Of a DNA stretch of 64,000 nt, positions 34,667 to 50,040 are shown in pieces (positions within the stretch are counted from its first letter, which is position 1; each line of letters opens with the position of its first letter). Location of the stretch: positions 69,823,254-69,887,253 of the forward strand of contig OZ026518.1 in the NCBI GenBank assembly GCA_964019695.1, given 5' to 3'. This DNA is from Loripinus fragilis. Lineage: Eukaryota; Mollusca; Bivalvia; Lucinida; Lucinidae. The notes below the pieces were generated by a model. It worked only from the letters and a program-made list of their open reading frames with translations. It was not told where the DNA came from and did no database searches. A program made the translations under genes and the position numbers.

Positions 34667-35320
34667 CTCCTTCGTGGGCACCTCCGTCGCCAGAACAGTT
34701 TCCTCCGCCGTGGGAACGTAGTAACATTCGGTGTGGTTTCGTATGGTAGAGTAATATGTTTATATTTTTAACAAGTCATAGCTTTAAAAAATAGCTGGCT
34801 GAAGTTTAGGCCTATATTATCGTATTTTTTTGCACACTGTATGTTATTTTGGTTGTTTTTATTGTGTTTTTTGTCCTCTTAGGGTTGTCCATGTTCATGT
34901 GTTATAATTTCTGGTAATATACATCTGAAGTGTGATTACATCATATACTTTTCTCGATTTTTCGCACGGCAACCAAGTTCCAGTAGTTACAGTGGTAGCA
35001 AACGATAAGGACTTCCCTCTGTCTTGGGCAAAACCGTTATCTTAGCCATGGGGATGTACTTTTGACGGGTTCCTTTTAGAAAGATCATATGTGGCTCTGT
35101 TCAAGAAGTATAACAACAAACACGTTAAGATGTTAATAAAGTTAATAAAGCTATCCCGATTGTATACATCATTAGTGTTGCATTCAGCAGACTTAATAAA
35201 TGGAATTGTATGATAGATCTGACAGACTAGATAAACATTTCCCTCTACCATCGAGTCCCAATTTATAGTGGTAACCAACAATAGATAAGGCATATGTACA
35301 ACAGTTCATCAGACGAAGAA
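34667..35320 (-). repeat. ~640-bp array-flanking segment, copy 2
   Basis: Minus-strand counterpart of 20,260-20,930, joined directly to the first unit of the large array. It keeps the short frame ending LNRATYDLSKRNPSKVHPHG-stop. At its distal end, TTACTACGTTCCCACGGCGG and repeated GGAGG words (34,680-34,730, minus) look like degenerate 45-bp units in the opposite orientation. Confidence 0.8.
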
Positions 35321-38300
35321 AGTTGTATACAGGGGACTATTGACCAACGTTCCCAATATTGAAAACTTTGTTAAGGGTAGTATTGACCACTGTTCCCACA
35401 TAGGAGGTAGCCAAAGACAGGACAGTACCGAACACTTTTCCCCAGACAGAGACAGCTTTATACAGGGCAGTTTTGACCACTGTTCCCCAGACGGAGGCAG
35501 TTTTATACAGGGTAGCATTGCCCACTGTTCCCACTACTGAGGTAGCTTTATACAGGGCAGTACTGATCACTGTTTCCCAGACGGAGGCAGATTTATACCT
35601 CATTTATACAGGGCAGTACTGACCACTGTTCCCACCACGGAAATAGATTTATACAGGGTAGTAACTGTCACTGTTCCCACCAGGGAGGTAGCTTTATACA
35701 GGGTAGTTACTGTCACTGTTCCCACCAGGAGATAGATTTATACAGGGAAGTAACGACCACTGTTCCCACCACGGAGGTAGATTTATACATAGTAGTAACT
35801 GTCACTGTTCCCACCACGGAGGTAGATTTATACAGGCTAGTAACTGTCAATGTTCCCACCACGGAGATAGCTTTAAACAGGGTAGTAACTGTCACTGTTC
35901 CCACCACGGAGACAGTTTAATACAGGGTAGTTACTGTCACTGTTCCCACCACGGAGATAGCTTTAAACAGGGTAGTAACTGTCACTGTTCCCACCACGGA
36001 GACAGTTTAATACAGGGTAGTTACTGTCACTGTTCCCACCACGGAGATAGCTTTATACAGGGTAGTTACTGTCACTGTTCCCACCACGGAGATAGCTTTA
36101 CACAGGGTAGTGACTGTCACTGTTCCCACCACGGAGATAGCTTTATACAGGGTAGTAACTGTCACTGTTCCCACCACGGAGATAGCTTTTAACAGGGTAG
36201 TAACTGTCACTGTTCCCACCACGGAGACAGTTTAATACAGGGTAATTCCTGTCACTGTTCCCACCACGGAGATAGCTTTATACAGGGTAGTAACTGTCAC
36301 TGTTCCCACCACGGAGGTAGATTTATACAGGGCAGTTCTGACCACTGTTCCCACAACGGAGATAGATTTATACAGGGTAGTAACGGACACTGTTCCCACC
36401 ACGGAGGTAGATTTATACAGGGTAGTAACTGTCACTGTTCCCACCACGGAGATAGCTTTAAACAGGGTAGTAACTTTCACTGTTCCCACCACAGAGACAG
36501 TTTAATACAGGGTATTTACTGTCACTGTTCCCACCACGGAGATAGCTTTATACAGGGTAGTAACTGTCACTGTTCCCACCACGGATATAGCTTTATACAG
36601 GGTAGTAACTGTCACTGTTCCCACCACGGAGATAGCTTTACACAGGGCAGTAACTGTCACTGTTCCCACCACGGAGATAGCTTTATACAGGGTAGTAACT
36701 GTCACTGTTCCCACCAAGGAGATAGCTTTAAACAGGGTAGTAACTGTCACTGTTCCCACCACGGAGATAGATTTATACAAGGTAGTAACTGTCACTGTTC
36801 CCACCACGGAGATAGCTTTATACAGGGTAGTAACTGTCACTGTTCCCACCACGGAGACAGTTTAATACAGGGTAGTAACTGTCACTGTTCCCACCACGGA
36901 TATAGCTTTATACAGGGTAGTAACTGTCACTCTTCCCACCACGGAGATAGCTTTATACAGGGTAGTAACTGTCACTGTACCCACCACGGAGATAGCTTTA
37001 AACAGGGTAGTAACTGTCACTGTTCCCACCACGGAGACAGTTTAATACAGGGTAGTTACTGTCACTGTTCCCACCACGGAGATAGCTTTATACAGGGTAG
37101 TAACTGTCACTGTTCCCACCACGGAGATAGCTTTATACAGGGTAGGAACTGTCACTGTTCCCACCAGGGAGATAGCTTTAAACAGGGTAGTAACTGTCAT
37201 AGTTCCCACCACGGAGACAGTTTAATACAGGGTAGTTACTGTCACTGTTCCCACCACGGAGATAGCTTTATACAGGGTAGTAACTGTCACTGTTCCCACC
37301 ACGGAGATAGATTTATACAGGGCAGTTCTGACCACTGTTCCCACCACGGAGATAGCTTTAAACAGGTTAGTAACTGTCATTGTTCCCACCACGGAGACAG
37401 TTTAATACAGGGTAGTTACTGTCACTGTTCCCACCACGGAGATAGCTTTATACAGGGTAGTATCTGTCACTGTTCCCACCACGGAGATAGCTTTACACAG
37501 GATAGTGACTGTCACTGTTCCCACCACGGAGATAGCTTTATACAGGGTAGTAACTGTCACTGTTCCCACCACGGAGATAGCTTTATACAGGGTAGTAACT
37601 GTCACTGTTCCCACCAGGGAGATAGCTTTAAACAGGGTAGTAACTGTCTCAGTTCCCACCACGGAGACAGTTTAATACAGGGTAGTTACTGTCACTGTTC
37701 CCACCACGGAGATAGCTTTATACAGGGTAGTAACTGTCACTGTTCCCACCACGGAGACAGTTTAATACAGGGTAGTAACTGTCACTGTTCCCACCACGGA
37801 GATAGCTTTATACAGGGTAGTAACTGTCACTCTTCCCACCACGGAGATAGCTTTATACAGGGTAGTAACTGTCACTGTACCCACCACGGAGATAGCTTTA
37901 AACAGGGTAGTAACTGTCACTGTTCCCACCACAGAGACAGTTTAATACAGGGTAGTTACTGTCACTGTTCCCGCCACGGAGATAGCTTTATACAGGGTAG
38001 TAACTGTCACTGTTCCCACCACGGAGATAGCTTTATACAGGGTAGTAACTGTCACTGTTCCCACCACGGAGATAGCTTTATACAGGTTAGTAACTGTCAC
38101 TGTTCCCACCACGGAGACAGTTTAATACAGGGTAGTTACTGTCACTGTTCCCACCACGGAGATAGCTTAATACAGGATAGTAACTGTCACTGTTCCCACC
38201 ACGGAGATAGCTTTACACAGGATAGTGACTGTCACTGTTCCCACCACGGAGATAGCTTTATACAGGGTAGTAACTGTCACTGTTCCCACCACGGAGATAG

Positions 38301-38755
38301 CTTTATACAGGGTAGTAACTGTCACTGTTCCCACCAGGGAGATAGCTTTAAACAGGGTAGTAACTGTCACAGTTCCCACCACGGAGACAGTTTAATACAG
38401 GGTAGTTACTGTCACTGTTCCCACCACGGAGATAGCTTTATACAGGGTAGTAACTGTCACTGTTCCCACCACGGAGATAGATTTATACAGGGCAGTTCTG
38501 ACCACTGTTCCCACAACAGAGATAGATTTATACAGGGTAGTAACGGACACTGTTCCCACCACGGAGGTAGATTTATACAGGGTAGTAACTGTCACTGTTC
38601 CCACAACGGAGATTGATTTATACATAGTAGTAGCGGCCACTGTTCCCACCACGGAGATAGATTTATACAGGGTAGCAACTGTCACTGTTCCCACCATGGA
38701 GATCGATTTATACTGGGTAGTAACTGTCACTGTTCCCACCACGGAGACATTTTAC

Positions 38756-39835
38756 TACAGGGTATTCACTGTCACTGTTCCCACCACGGAGATAGCTTTA
38801 TACAGGGTAGTAACTGTCACTGTTCCCACCACGGAGATTGCGTTATACAGGGTTGTAACTATCACTGTTCCCACCACAGAGATAGCTTTATACAGAGTAG
38901 TAACTGTCACTGTTCCCACCACGGAGATAGCTTTATACAAGGTAGTTACTGTCACTGTTCCCACCACGGAGATAGCTTTATACAGGGTAGTAACTGTCAC
39001 TGTTCCCACCATGGAGATAGCTTTAAACAGGGTAGTAACTGTCACTGTTCCCACCACGGAGACAGTTAAATACAGGGTAGTTACTGTCACTGTTCCCACC
39101 ACGGAGATAGCTTTATACAGGGTAGTAACTGTCACTGTTCCCACCACGGAGATAGCTTTATACAGGGTAGTAACTGTCACTGTTCCCACCACGGAGATAG
39201 CTTTATACAGGGTAGTAACTGTCACTGTTCCCACCACGGAGATAGCTTTTAACAGGGTAGTAGCTGTCACTGATCCCACCACGGAGACAGTTTAATACAG
39301 GGTAGTTACTGTCACTGTTCCCACCACGGAGGTAGATTTATACAGGCTAGTAACTGTCAATGTTCCCACCACGGAGATAGCTTTATACAGGGTAGTAACT
39401 GTCACTGTTCCCACCACAGAGATAGCTTTATACAGAGTAGTAACTGTCACTGTTCCCACCACGGAGATAGCTTTATACAAGGTAGTTACTGTCACTGTTC
39501 CCACCACGGAGATAGCTTTATACAGGGTAGTAACTGTCACTGTTCCCACCATGGAGATAGCTTTAAACAGGGTAGTAACTGTCACTGTTCCCACCACGGA
39601 GACAGTTAAATACAGGGTAGTTACTGTCACTGTTCCCACCACGGAGATAGCTTTATACAGGGTAGTAACTGTCACTGTTCCCACCACGGAGATAGCTTTA
39701 TACAGGGTAGTAACTGTCACTGTTCCCACCACGGAGATAGCTTTATACAGGGTAGTAACTGTCACTGTTCCCACCACGGAGATAGCTTTAAACAGGGTAG
39801 TAGCTGTCACTGATCCCACCACGGAGACAGTTTAA
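38756..39835 (-). repeat. 540-bp (12-unit) tandem duplication in array
   Basis: Variant units recur exactly 540 bp apart. Examples are the CAGAGTAGTAACTG unit at ~38,895 and ~39,435, the ACAGTTAAATACAG unit at ~39,062 and ~39,602, and the CACTGATCCC unit at ~39,269 and ~39,809. Confidence 0.85.
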
Positions 39836-42800
39836 TACAGGGTAGTTACTGTCACTGTTCCCACCACGGAGGTAGATTTATACAGGGTAGTAACTGTCAC
39901 TGTTCCCACCACGGAGATAGCTTTATACAGGGTAGTAACTGTCACTGTTCCCACCACGGAGATAGCTTTACACAGGGTAGTAACTGTCACTGTTCCCACC
40001 ACGGAGATAGCTTTATACAGGGTAGTAACTGTCACTGTTCCCACCACGGAGATAGCTTTATACAGGGTAGTAACTGTCACTGTTCCCACCACGGAGATAG
40101 CTTTAAATAGGGCAGTAACTGTCACTGTTCCCACAACGGAGATAGATTTATACAAGGTAGTAACTGTCACTGTTCCCACCACGGAGGTAGCTTTATACAG
40201 GGTAGTAACTGTCACTGTTCCCACCACGGAGACAGTTTAATACAGGGTAGTAACTGTCACTGTTCCCACCACGGATATAGCTTTATACAGGGTAGTAACT
40301 GTCACTGTTCCCACCACGGAGATAGCTTTAAACAGGGTAGTAACTGTCACTGTTCCCACCACGGAGATAGCTTTAAACAGGGTAGTAACTGTCACTGTTC
40401 CCACCACGGAGACAGTTTAATACAGGGTAGTTACTGTCACTGTTCCCGCCACGGAGATAGCTTTATACAGGGTAGTAACTGTCACTGTTCCCACCACGGA
40501 GATAGCTTTATACAGGGTAGTAACTGTCACTGTTCCCACCACGGAGATAGCTTTAAACAGGTTAGTAACTGTCACTGTTCCCACCACGGAGTCAGTTTAA
40601 TACAGGGTAGTTACAGTCACTGTTCCCACCACGGAGAAAGCTTTATACAGGGTAGTAACTGTCACTGTTCCCACCACGGAGATAGCTTTACACAGGATAG
40701 TGACTGTCACTGTTCCCACCACGGAGATAGCTTTATACAGGGTAGTAACTGTCACTGTTCCCACCACGGAGATAGCTTTATACAGGGTAGTAACTGTTAC
40801 TGTTCCCATCATGGAGATAGCTTTAAACAGGGTAGTAACTGTCACAGTTCCCACCACGGAGACAGTTTAATACAGGGTAGTTACTGTCACTGTTCCCACC
40901 ACGGAGATAGCTTTATACAGGGTAGTAACTGTCACTGTTCCCACCACGGAGATAGATTTATACAGGGCAGTTCTGACCACTGTTCTCACAACGGAGATAG
41001 ATTTATACAGGGTAGTAACGGACAATGTTCCCACCACGGAGCTAGATTTATACAGGGTAGTAACTGTCACTGTTCCCACAACGGAGATTGATTTATACAT
41101 GGTAGTAGCGGCCACTGTTCCCACCACGGAGTGAATTTATACAGGGTAGCAACTGTCACTGTTCCCACCATGGAGATCGATTTATACAGGGTAGTAACTG
41201 TCACTGTTCCCACCACGGAGACAGTTTAATACAGGGTAGTTACTGTCACTGTTCCCACCACGGAGATAGCTTTATACAGGGTAGTAACTGTCACTGTTCC
41301 CACCACGGAGATAGCGTTATACAGGGTAGTAACTGTCACTGTTCCCACCACAGAGATAGCTTTATACAGGGTAGTAACTGTCACTGTTCCCACCACGGAG
41401 ATAGCTTTACACAGGGTAGTAACTGTCACTGTTCCCACCACGGAGATAGCTTTATACAAGGTAGTAACTGTCACAGTTCCCACCACGGAGATAGCTTTAT
41501 ACAGGGTAGTAACTGTCACTGTTCCCACCATGGAGATAGCTTTAAACAGGGTAGTAACTGTCACTGTTCCCACCACGGAGACAGTTTAATACAGGGTAGT
41601 TACTATCACTGTTCCCACCACGGAGATAGCTTTATACAGGGTAGTAACTGTCACTGTTCCCACCACGGAGATAGATTTATACAGGGTAAAAACAGTCACT
41701 GTTCCCACCACGGAGATAGCTTTAAACAGGGTAGTAACTGTCACTGTTCCCACCACGGAGACAGTTTAATACAGGGCAGTTACTGTCACTGTTCCCACCA
41801 CGGAGATAGCTTTATTTAGGGTAGTAACTGTCACTGTTCCCACCACGGAGATAGCTTTATACAGGGTAGTAACTGTCACTGTTCCCACCACGGAGATAGC
41901 TTTAAACAGGGTAGTAACTGTCACTGTTCCCACCACGGAGACAGTTTAATACAGGGTAGTTACTGTCACTGTTCCCACCACGGAGATAGATTTATACAGG
42001 GTAGTAACTGTCACTGTTCCCACCACGGAGGTAGATTTATACAGGCTAGTAACTGTCAATGTTCCCACCACGGAGATAGCTTTATACAGGGTAGTAACTG
42101 TCACTGTTCCCACCAAGGAGATAGCTTTATACAGGGTAGTAACTATCACTGTTCCCACCACGGAGGTAGATTTATACAGGGTAGTAACTGTCACTGTTCC
42201 CATCACGGAGATAGCTTTATACAGGGTAGTAACTGTCACTGTTCCCACCACGGAGATAGCTTTATACAGGGTAGTAACTGTCACTGTTCCCACCATGGAG
42301 ATCGATTTATACAGGGTAGTAACTGTCACTGTTCCCATCACGGAGACAGTTTAATACAGGGTAGTAACTATCACTGTTCCCACCACGGAGATAGCTTTAT
42401 ACAGGGTAGTAACTGTCACTGTTCCCACCACGGAGATGGCTTTAAACAGGGTAGTAACTGTCACTCTTCCCACCACGGAGATAGCTTTATACAGGGTAGT
42501 AACTGTCACTGTTCCCACCACGGAGATACCTTTATACAGGGTAGTAACTGTCACTGTTCCCACCACGGAGATGGCTTTAAACAGGGTAGTAACTGTCACT
42601 GTTCCCACCACGGAGACAGTTTAATACAGGGTAGTTACTGTCACTGTTCCCACCACGGAGATAGCTTTATACAGGGTAGTAACTATCACTGTTCCCACCA
42701 CGGAGATAGATTTATACAGGGTAGTAACTGTCACTGTTCCCACCACGGAGATAGCTTTATACAGGGTAGTAACTGTCACTGTTCCCACCACGGAGATAGC

Positions 42801-43429
42801 TTTAAACAGGGTAGTAACTGTTACTGTTCCCACCACGGAGACAGATTAATATAGGGTAGTTACTGTCACTGTTCCCACCACGGAGATAGCTTTATACAGG
42901 GTAGTAACTGTCACTGTTCCCACCACGGAGATAGCTTAACACAGGGTAGTGACTGTCACTGTTCCCACCACGGAGATAGCTTTATACAGCGTAGTAACTG
43001 TCACTGTTCCCACCACGGAGATAGCTTTATACAGGGTAGTAACTGTCACTGTTCCCACCACGGAGATAGCTTTAAACAGGGTTGTAACTGTCACTGTTCC
43101 CACCAAGGAGACAGTTTAATACAGGGTAGTTACTGTCACTGTTCCCACCACGGAGATAGCTTTATACAGGGTAGCAACTGTCACTGTTCCCACCACGGAG
43201 GTAGATTTATACAGGGCAGTTCTGACCACTGTTCCCACAACGGAGATAGATTAATACAGGGTAGTAACGGACACTGTTCCCACCACGGAGGTAGATTTAT
43301 ACAGGGTAGTAACTGTCACTGTTCCTAACAACGGAGATTGATTTATACATGGTAGTAACGGCCACTGTTCCCACCACGGAGATAGCTTTATACAGGGTAG
43401 TAACTGTCACTGTTCCCATCACGGAGATA

Positions 43430-46400
43430 GCTTTATACAGAGTAGTAACTGTCACTGTTCCCACCACGGAGATGGTTTAAAACAGGGTAGTAACTGTCAC
43501 TGTTCCCACCACGGAGATAGCTTTATACAGGGTAGTAACTGTCACTGTTCCCACCACGGAGATAGCTTTATACAGGGTAGTAACTGTCACTGTTCCCACC
43601 ACGGAGATGGCTTTAAACAGGGTAGTAACTGTCACTGTTCCCACCACCGAGACAGTTTAATACAGGGTAGTTACTGTCACTGTTCCCACCACGGAGATAG
43701 CTTTATACAGGGTAGTAACTATCACTGTTCCCACCACGGAGATAGATTTATACAGGGTAGTAACTGTCACTGTTCCCACCACGGAGATAGCTTTAAACAG
43801 GGTAGTAACTGTCACTGTTCCCACCACGGAGATAGCTTAAAACAGGGTAGTAACTGTCACTGTTCCCACCACGGAGACAGTTTAATACAGGGTAGTTACT
43901 GTCACTGTTTCCACCACGGAGATAGCTTTATACAGGGTAGTAACTGTCACTGTTCCCACCACGGAGATAGCTTTATACAGGGTAGTAACTGTCACTGTTC
44001 CCACCACGGAGATAGCTTTAAACAGGGTGGTAACTGTCACTGTTCCCACCACGGAGACAGTTTAATATAGAGTAGTACCGTCACTGTTCCCACCACGGAG
44101 ATAGCTTTATACAGGGTAGTAACTGTCACTGTTCCCACCACGGAGATAGCTTTATACAGGGTAGTAACTGTCACTGTTCCCACCACGGAGATAGCTTTAA
44201 ACAGGGTAGTAACTGTCACTGTTCCCACCAAGGAGAAAGTTTAATACAGGGTAGTTACTGACACTTTTCCCACCACGGAGATAGCTTTATACAGGGTAGT
44301 AACTGTCATTGTTCCCACCACGGAGGTAGATTTATACAGGGTAGTAACTGTCACTGTTCCTAACAACGGAGATTGATTTATACATGGTAGTAACGGCCAC
44401 TGTTCCCACCACGGAAATAGCTTTATACAGGGAAGTAACTGTCCTTGTTCCCACCACGGAGATGGCTTTAAACAGGGTAGTAACTGTCACTGTTCCCACC
44501 ACGGAGATAGCTTTATACAGGGTAGTAACTGTCACTGTTCCCACTACGGAGATGGCTTTAAACAAGGTAGTAACTGTCACTGTTCCCACCACGGAGACAG
44601 TTTAATACAGGGTAGTTACTGTCACTGTTCCCACCACGGAGATAGCTTTATACAGGGTTGTAACTATCACTGTTCCCACCACGGAGATAGATTTATACAG
44701 GGTAGTAACTGTCACTGTTCCCACCACGGAGATAGCTTTAAACAGGGTAGTAACTGTCACTGTTCCCACCACGGAGACAGTTTAATACAGGGTAGTTACA
44801 GTCACTGTTCCCACCGAGGAGATAGCTTTATACAGGGTAGTAACTGTCACTGTTCCCATCACGGAGATAGCTTTATACAGGGTAGTAACTGTCACTGTTC
44901 CCACCACGGAGATAGCTTAAAACAGGGTAGTAACTGTCACTGTTCCCACCACGGAGACAGTTTAATACAGGGTAGTTACTGTCACTGTTCCCACCACGGA
45001 GATAGCTTTATACAGGGTAGTAACTGTCACTGTTCCCACCACGGAGATAGCTTTATACAGGGTAGTAACTGTCACTGTTCCCACCACGGAGGTAGATTTA
45101 TACAGGGCAGTTCTGACCACTGTTCCCACAACGGAGATAGATTTATACAGGGTAGTAACGGACACTGTTCCCACCACGGAGGTAGATTTATACAGGGTAG
45201 TAACTGTCACTGTTCCTAACAACGGAGATTGATTTATACATGGTAGTAACGGCCACTGTTCCCACCACGGAGATAGCTTTATACAGGGTAGTAACTGTCA
45301 CTGTTCCCATCACGGAGATAGCTTTATACAGGGTAGTAACTGTCACTGTTCCCACCACGGAGACAGTTTAATACAGGGTAGTTACTGTCACTGTTCCCAC
45401 CACGGAGATAGCTTTATACAGGGTAGTAACTATCACTGTTCCCACCACGGAGATAGATTTATACAGGGTAGTAACTGTCACTGTTCCCACCACGGAGATA
45501 GCTTTATACAGGGTAGTAACTATCACTGTTCCCACCATGGAGATAGATTTATACAGGGTAGTAACTGTCACTGTTCCCACCACGGAGATAGCTTTAAACA
45601 GGGTAGTAACTGTCATTGTTCCCACCACGGAGATAGCTTTATACAGGGTAGTAACTGTCACTGTTCCCACCACGGAGATAGCTTAAAACAGGGTAGTAAC
45701 TGTCACTGTTCCCACCACGGAGACAGTTTAATACAGGGTAGTTACTGTCACTGTTCCCACCACGGAGATAGCTTAATACAGGGTAGTAACTGTCACTGTT
45801 TCCACCACGGAGATAGCTTTATACAGGGTAGTAACTGTCACTGTTCCCACCACGTAGATAGCTTTAAACAGGGTAGTAACTGTCACTGTTCCCACCACGG
45901 AGACAGTTTAATATAGAGTAGTACCGTCACTGTTCCCACCACGGAGATAGCTTTATACAGGGTAGTAACTGTCACTGTTCCCACCACGGAGATAGCTTTA
46001 TACAGGGTAGTAACTGTCACTGTTCCCACCACGGAGATAGCTTTAAACAGGGTAGTAACTGTCACTGTTCCCACCAAGGAGACAGTTTAATACAGGGTAG
46101 TTACTGTCACTGTTCCCACCACGGAGATAGCTTTATATAGTGTAGTTACTGTCACTGTTCCCACCACGGAGGTAGATTTATACAGGGTAGTAACTGTCAC
46201 TGTTCCTAACAACGGAGATTGATTTATACATGGTAGTAACGGCCACTGTTCCCACCACGGAGATAGATTTATACAGGGTAGTAACTGTCACTGTTCCCAC
46301 CACGGAGATAGCTTTATACAGGGTAGTAACTGTCACTGTTCCCACCACGGAGATGGCTTTAAACAAGGTAGTATCTGTCACTGTTCCCACCACGGAGACA

Positions 46401-46715
46401 GTTTAATACAGGGTAGTTACTGTCACTGTTCCCATCACGGAGATGGCTTTAAACAGGGTAGTAACTGTCCTTGTTCCCACCACGGAGATGGCTTTAAACA
46501 GGGTAGTAACTGTCACTCTTCCCACCACGGAGATAGCTTTATACAGGGTAGTAACTGTCACTGTTCCCACCACGGAGATGGCTTTAAAAAAGGTAGTAAC
46601 TGTCACTGTTCCCACCACGGCGACAGTTTAATACAGGGTAGTTACTGTCACTGTTCCCACCACGGAAATAGCTTTATACAGGGTTGTAACTATCACTGTT
46701 CCCACCACGGAGATA
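43430..46715 (-). repeat. Higher-order block, copy 1 (~3.3 kb)
   Basis: The order of variant units here matches 46,716-50,040. Landmarks include an AGATGGTTTAAAACAG unit (43,470), a TATAGAGTAGTACC unit (44,067), a CCTAACAACGG unit (44,360), a CACCGAGGAG unit (44,812) and a CACGTAGATAG unit (45,850). Confidence 0.85.
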
Positions 46716-49700
46716 GCTTTATACAGAGTAGTAACTGTCACTGTTCCCACCACGGAGATGGTTTAAAACAGGGTAGTAACTGTCACTGTTCCCACCACGG
46801 AGATAGCTTTATACAGGGTAGTAACTGTCACTGTTCCCACCACGGAGATAGCTTTATACAGGGTAGTAACTGTCACTGTTCCCACCACGGAGATGGCTTT
46901 AAACAGGGTAGTAACTGTCACTGTTCCCACCACGGAGACAGTTTAATACAGGGTAGTTACTGTCACTGTTCCCACCACGGAGATAGCTTTATACAGGGTA
47001 GTAACTATCACTGTTCCCACCACGGAGATAGATTTATACAGGGTAGTAACTGTCACTGTTCCCACCACGGAGATAGCTTTAAACAGGGTAGTAACTGTCA
47101 CTGTTCCCACCACGGAGATAGCTTAAAACAGGGTAGTAACTGTCACTGTTCCCACCACAGAGACAGTTTAATACAGGGTAGTTACTGTCACTGTTTCCAC
47201 CACGGAGATAGCTTTATACAGGGTAGTAACTGTCACTGTTCCCACCACGGAGATAGCTTTATACAGGGTAGTAACTGTCACTGTTCCCACCACGGAGATA
47301 GCTTTAAACAGGGTAGTAACTGTCACTGTTCCCACCACGGAGACAGTTTAATATAGAGTAGTACCGTCACTGTTCCCACCACGGAGATAGCTTTATACAG
47401 GGTAGTAACTGTCACTGTTCCCACCACGGAGATAGCTTTATACAGGGTAGTAACTGTCACTGTTCCCACCACGGAGATAGCTTTAAACAGGGTAGTAACT
47501 GTCACTGTTCCCACCAAGGAGACAGTTTAATACAGGGTAGTTACTGACACTTTTCCCACCACGGAGATAGCTTTATACAGGGTAGTAACTGTCATTGTTC
47601 CCACCACGGAGGTAGATTTATACAGGGTAGTAACTGTCACTGTTCCTAACAACGGAGATTGATTTATACATGGTAGTAACGGCCACTGTTCCCACCACGG
47701 AATGGCTTTATACAGGGAAGTAACTGTCCTTGTTCCCACCACGGAGATGGCTTTAAACAGGGTAGTAACTGTCACTGTTCCCACCACGGAGATAGCTTTA
47801 TACAGGGTAGTAACTGTCACTGTTCCCACCACGGAGATAGCTTTATACAGGGTAGTAACTGTCACTGTTCCCACTACGGAGATGGCTTTAAACAAGGTAG
47901 TAACTGTCACTGTTCCCACCACGGAGACAGTTTAATACAGGGTAGTTACTGTCACTGTTCCCACCACGGAGATAGCTTTATACAGGGTTGTAACTATCAC
48001 TGTTCCCACCACGGAGATAGATTTATACAGGGTAGTAACTGTCACTGTTCCCACCACGGAGATAGCTTTAAACAGGGTAGTAACTGTCACTGTTCCCACC
48101 ACGGAGACAGTTTAATACAGGGTAGTTACAGTCACTGTTCCCACCGAGGAGATAGCTTTATACAGGGTAGTAACTGTCACTGTTCCCATCACGGAGATAG
48201 CTTTATACAGGGTAGTAACTGTCACTGTTCCCACCACGGAGATAGCTTAAAACAGGGTAGTAACTGTCACTGTTCCCACCACGGAGACAGTTTAATACAG
48301 GGTAGTTACTGTCACTGTTCCCACCACGGAGATAGCTTTATACAGGGTAGTAACTGTCACTGTTCCCACCACGGAGATAGCTTTATACAGGGTAGTAACT
48401 GTCACTGTTCCCACCACGGAGGTAGATTTATACAGGGCAGTTCTGACCACTGTTCCCACAACGGAGATAGATTTATACAGGGTAGTAACGGACACTGTTC
48501 CCACCACGGAGGTAGATTTATACAGGGTAGTAACTGTCACTGTTCCTAACAACGGAGATTGATTTATACATGGTAGTAACGGCCACTGTTCCCACCACGG
48601 AGATAGCTTTATACAGGGTAGTAACTGTCACTGTTCCCATCACGGAGATAGCTTTATACAGGGTAGTAACTGTCACTGTTCCCACCACGGAGACAGTTTA
48701 ATACAGGGTAGTTACTGTCACTGTTCCCACCACGGAGATAGCTTTATACAGGGTAGTAACTATCACTGTTCCCACCACGGAGATAGATTTATACAGGGTA
48801 GTAACTGTCACTGTTCCCACCACGGAGATAGCTTTATACAGGGTAGTAACTATCACTGTTCCCACCACGGAGATAGATTTATACAGGGTAGTAACTGTCA
48901 CTGTTCCCACCACGGAGATAGCTTTAAACAGGGTAGTAACTGTCATTGTTCCCACCACGGAGATAGCTTTATACAGGGTAGTAACTGTCACTGTTCCCAC
49001 CACGGAGATAGCTTAAAACAGGGTAGTAACTGTCACTGTTCCCACCACGGAGACAGTTTAATACAGGGTAGTTACTGTCACTGTTCCCACCACGAAGATA
49101 GCTTAATACAGGGTAGTAACTGTCACTGTTTCCACCACGGAGATAGCTTTATACAGGGTAGTAACTGTCACTGTTCCCACCACGTAGATAGCTTTAAACA
49201 GGGTAGTAACTGTCACTGTTCCCACCACGGAGACAGTTTAATATAGAGTAGTACCGTCACTGTTCCCACCACGGAGATAGCTTTATACAGGGTAGTAACT
49301 GTCACTGTTCCCACCACGGAGATAGCTTTATACAGGGTAGTAACTGTCACTGTTCCCACCACGGAGATAGCTTTAAACAGGGTAGTAACTGTCACTGTTC
49401 CCACCAAGGAGACAGTTTAATACAGGGTAGTTACTGTCACTGTTCCCACCACGGAGATAGCTTTATACAGGGTAGTTACTGTCACTGTTCCCACCACGGA
49501 GGTAGATTTATACAGGGTAGTAACTGTCACTGTTCCTAACAACGGAGATTGATTTATACATGGTAGTAACGGCCACTGTTCCCACCACGGAGATAGATTT
49601 ATACAGGGTAGTAACTGTCACTGTTCCCACCACGGAGATAGCTTTATACAGGGTAGTAACTGTCACTGTTCCCACCACGGAGATGGCTTTAAACAAGGTA

Positions 49701-50040
49701 GTATCTGTCACTGTTCCCACCACGGAGACAGTTTAATACAGGGTAGTTACTGTCACTGTTCCCATCACGGAGATGGCTTTAAACAGGGTAGTAACTGTCC
49801 TTGTTCCCACCACGGAGATGGCTTTAAACAGGGTAGTAACTGTCACTCTTCCCACCACGGAGATAGCTTTATACAGGGTAGTAACTGTCACTGTTCCCAC
49901 CACGGAGATAGCATTATACAGGGTAGTAACTGTCACTGTTCCCACCACGGAGATGGCTTTAAAAAAGGTAGTAACTGTCACTGTTCCCACCACGGCGACA
50001 GTTTAATACAGGGTAGTTACTGTCACTGTTCCCACCACGG
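46716..50040 (-). repeat. Higher-order block, copy 2 (~3.3 kb)
   Basis: The same landmarks appear at offset 3,286 before ~47,700 and 3,330 (74 units) after it. The difference comes from one extra 45-bp unit and a single-base loss at ~47,701. A partial third copy follows from ~50,040 to ~50,660. Confidence 0.85.
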
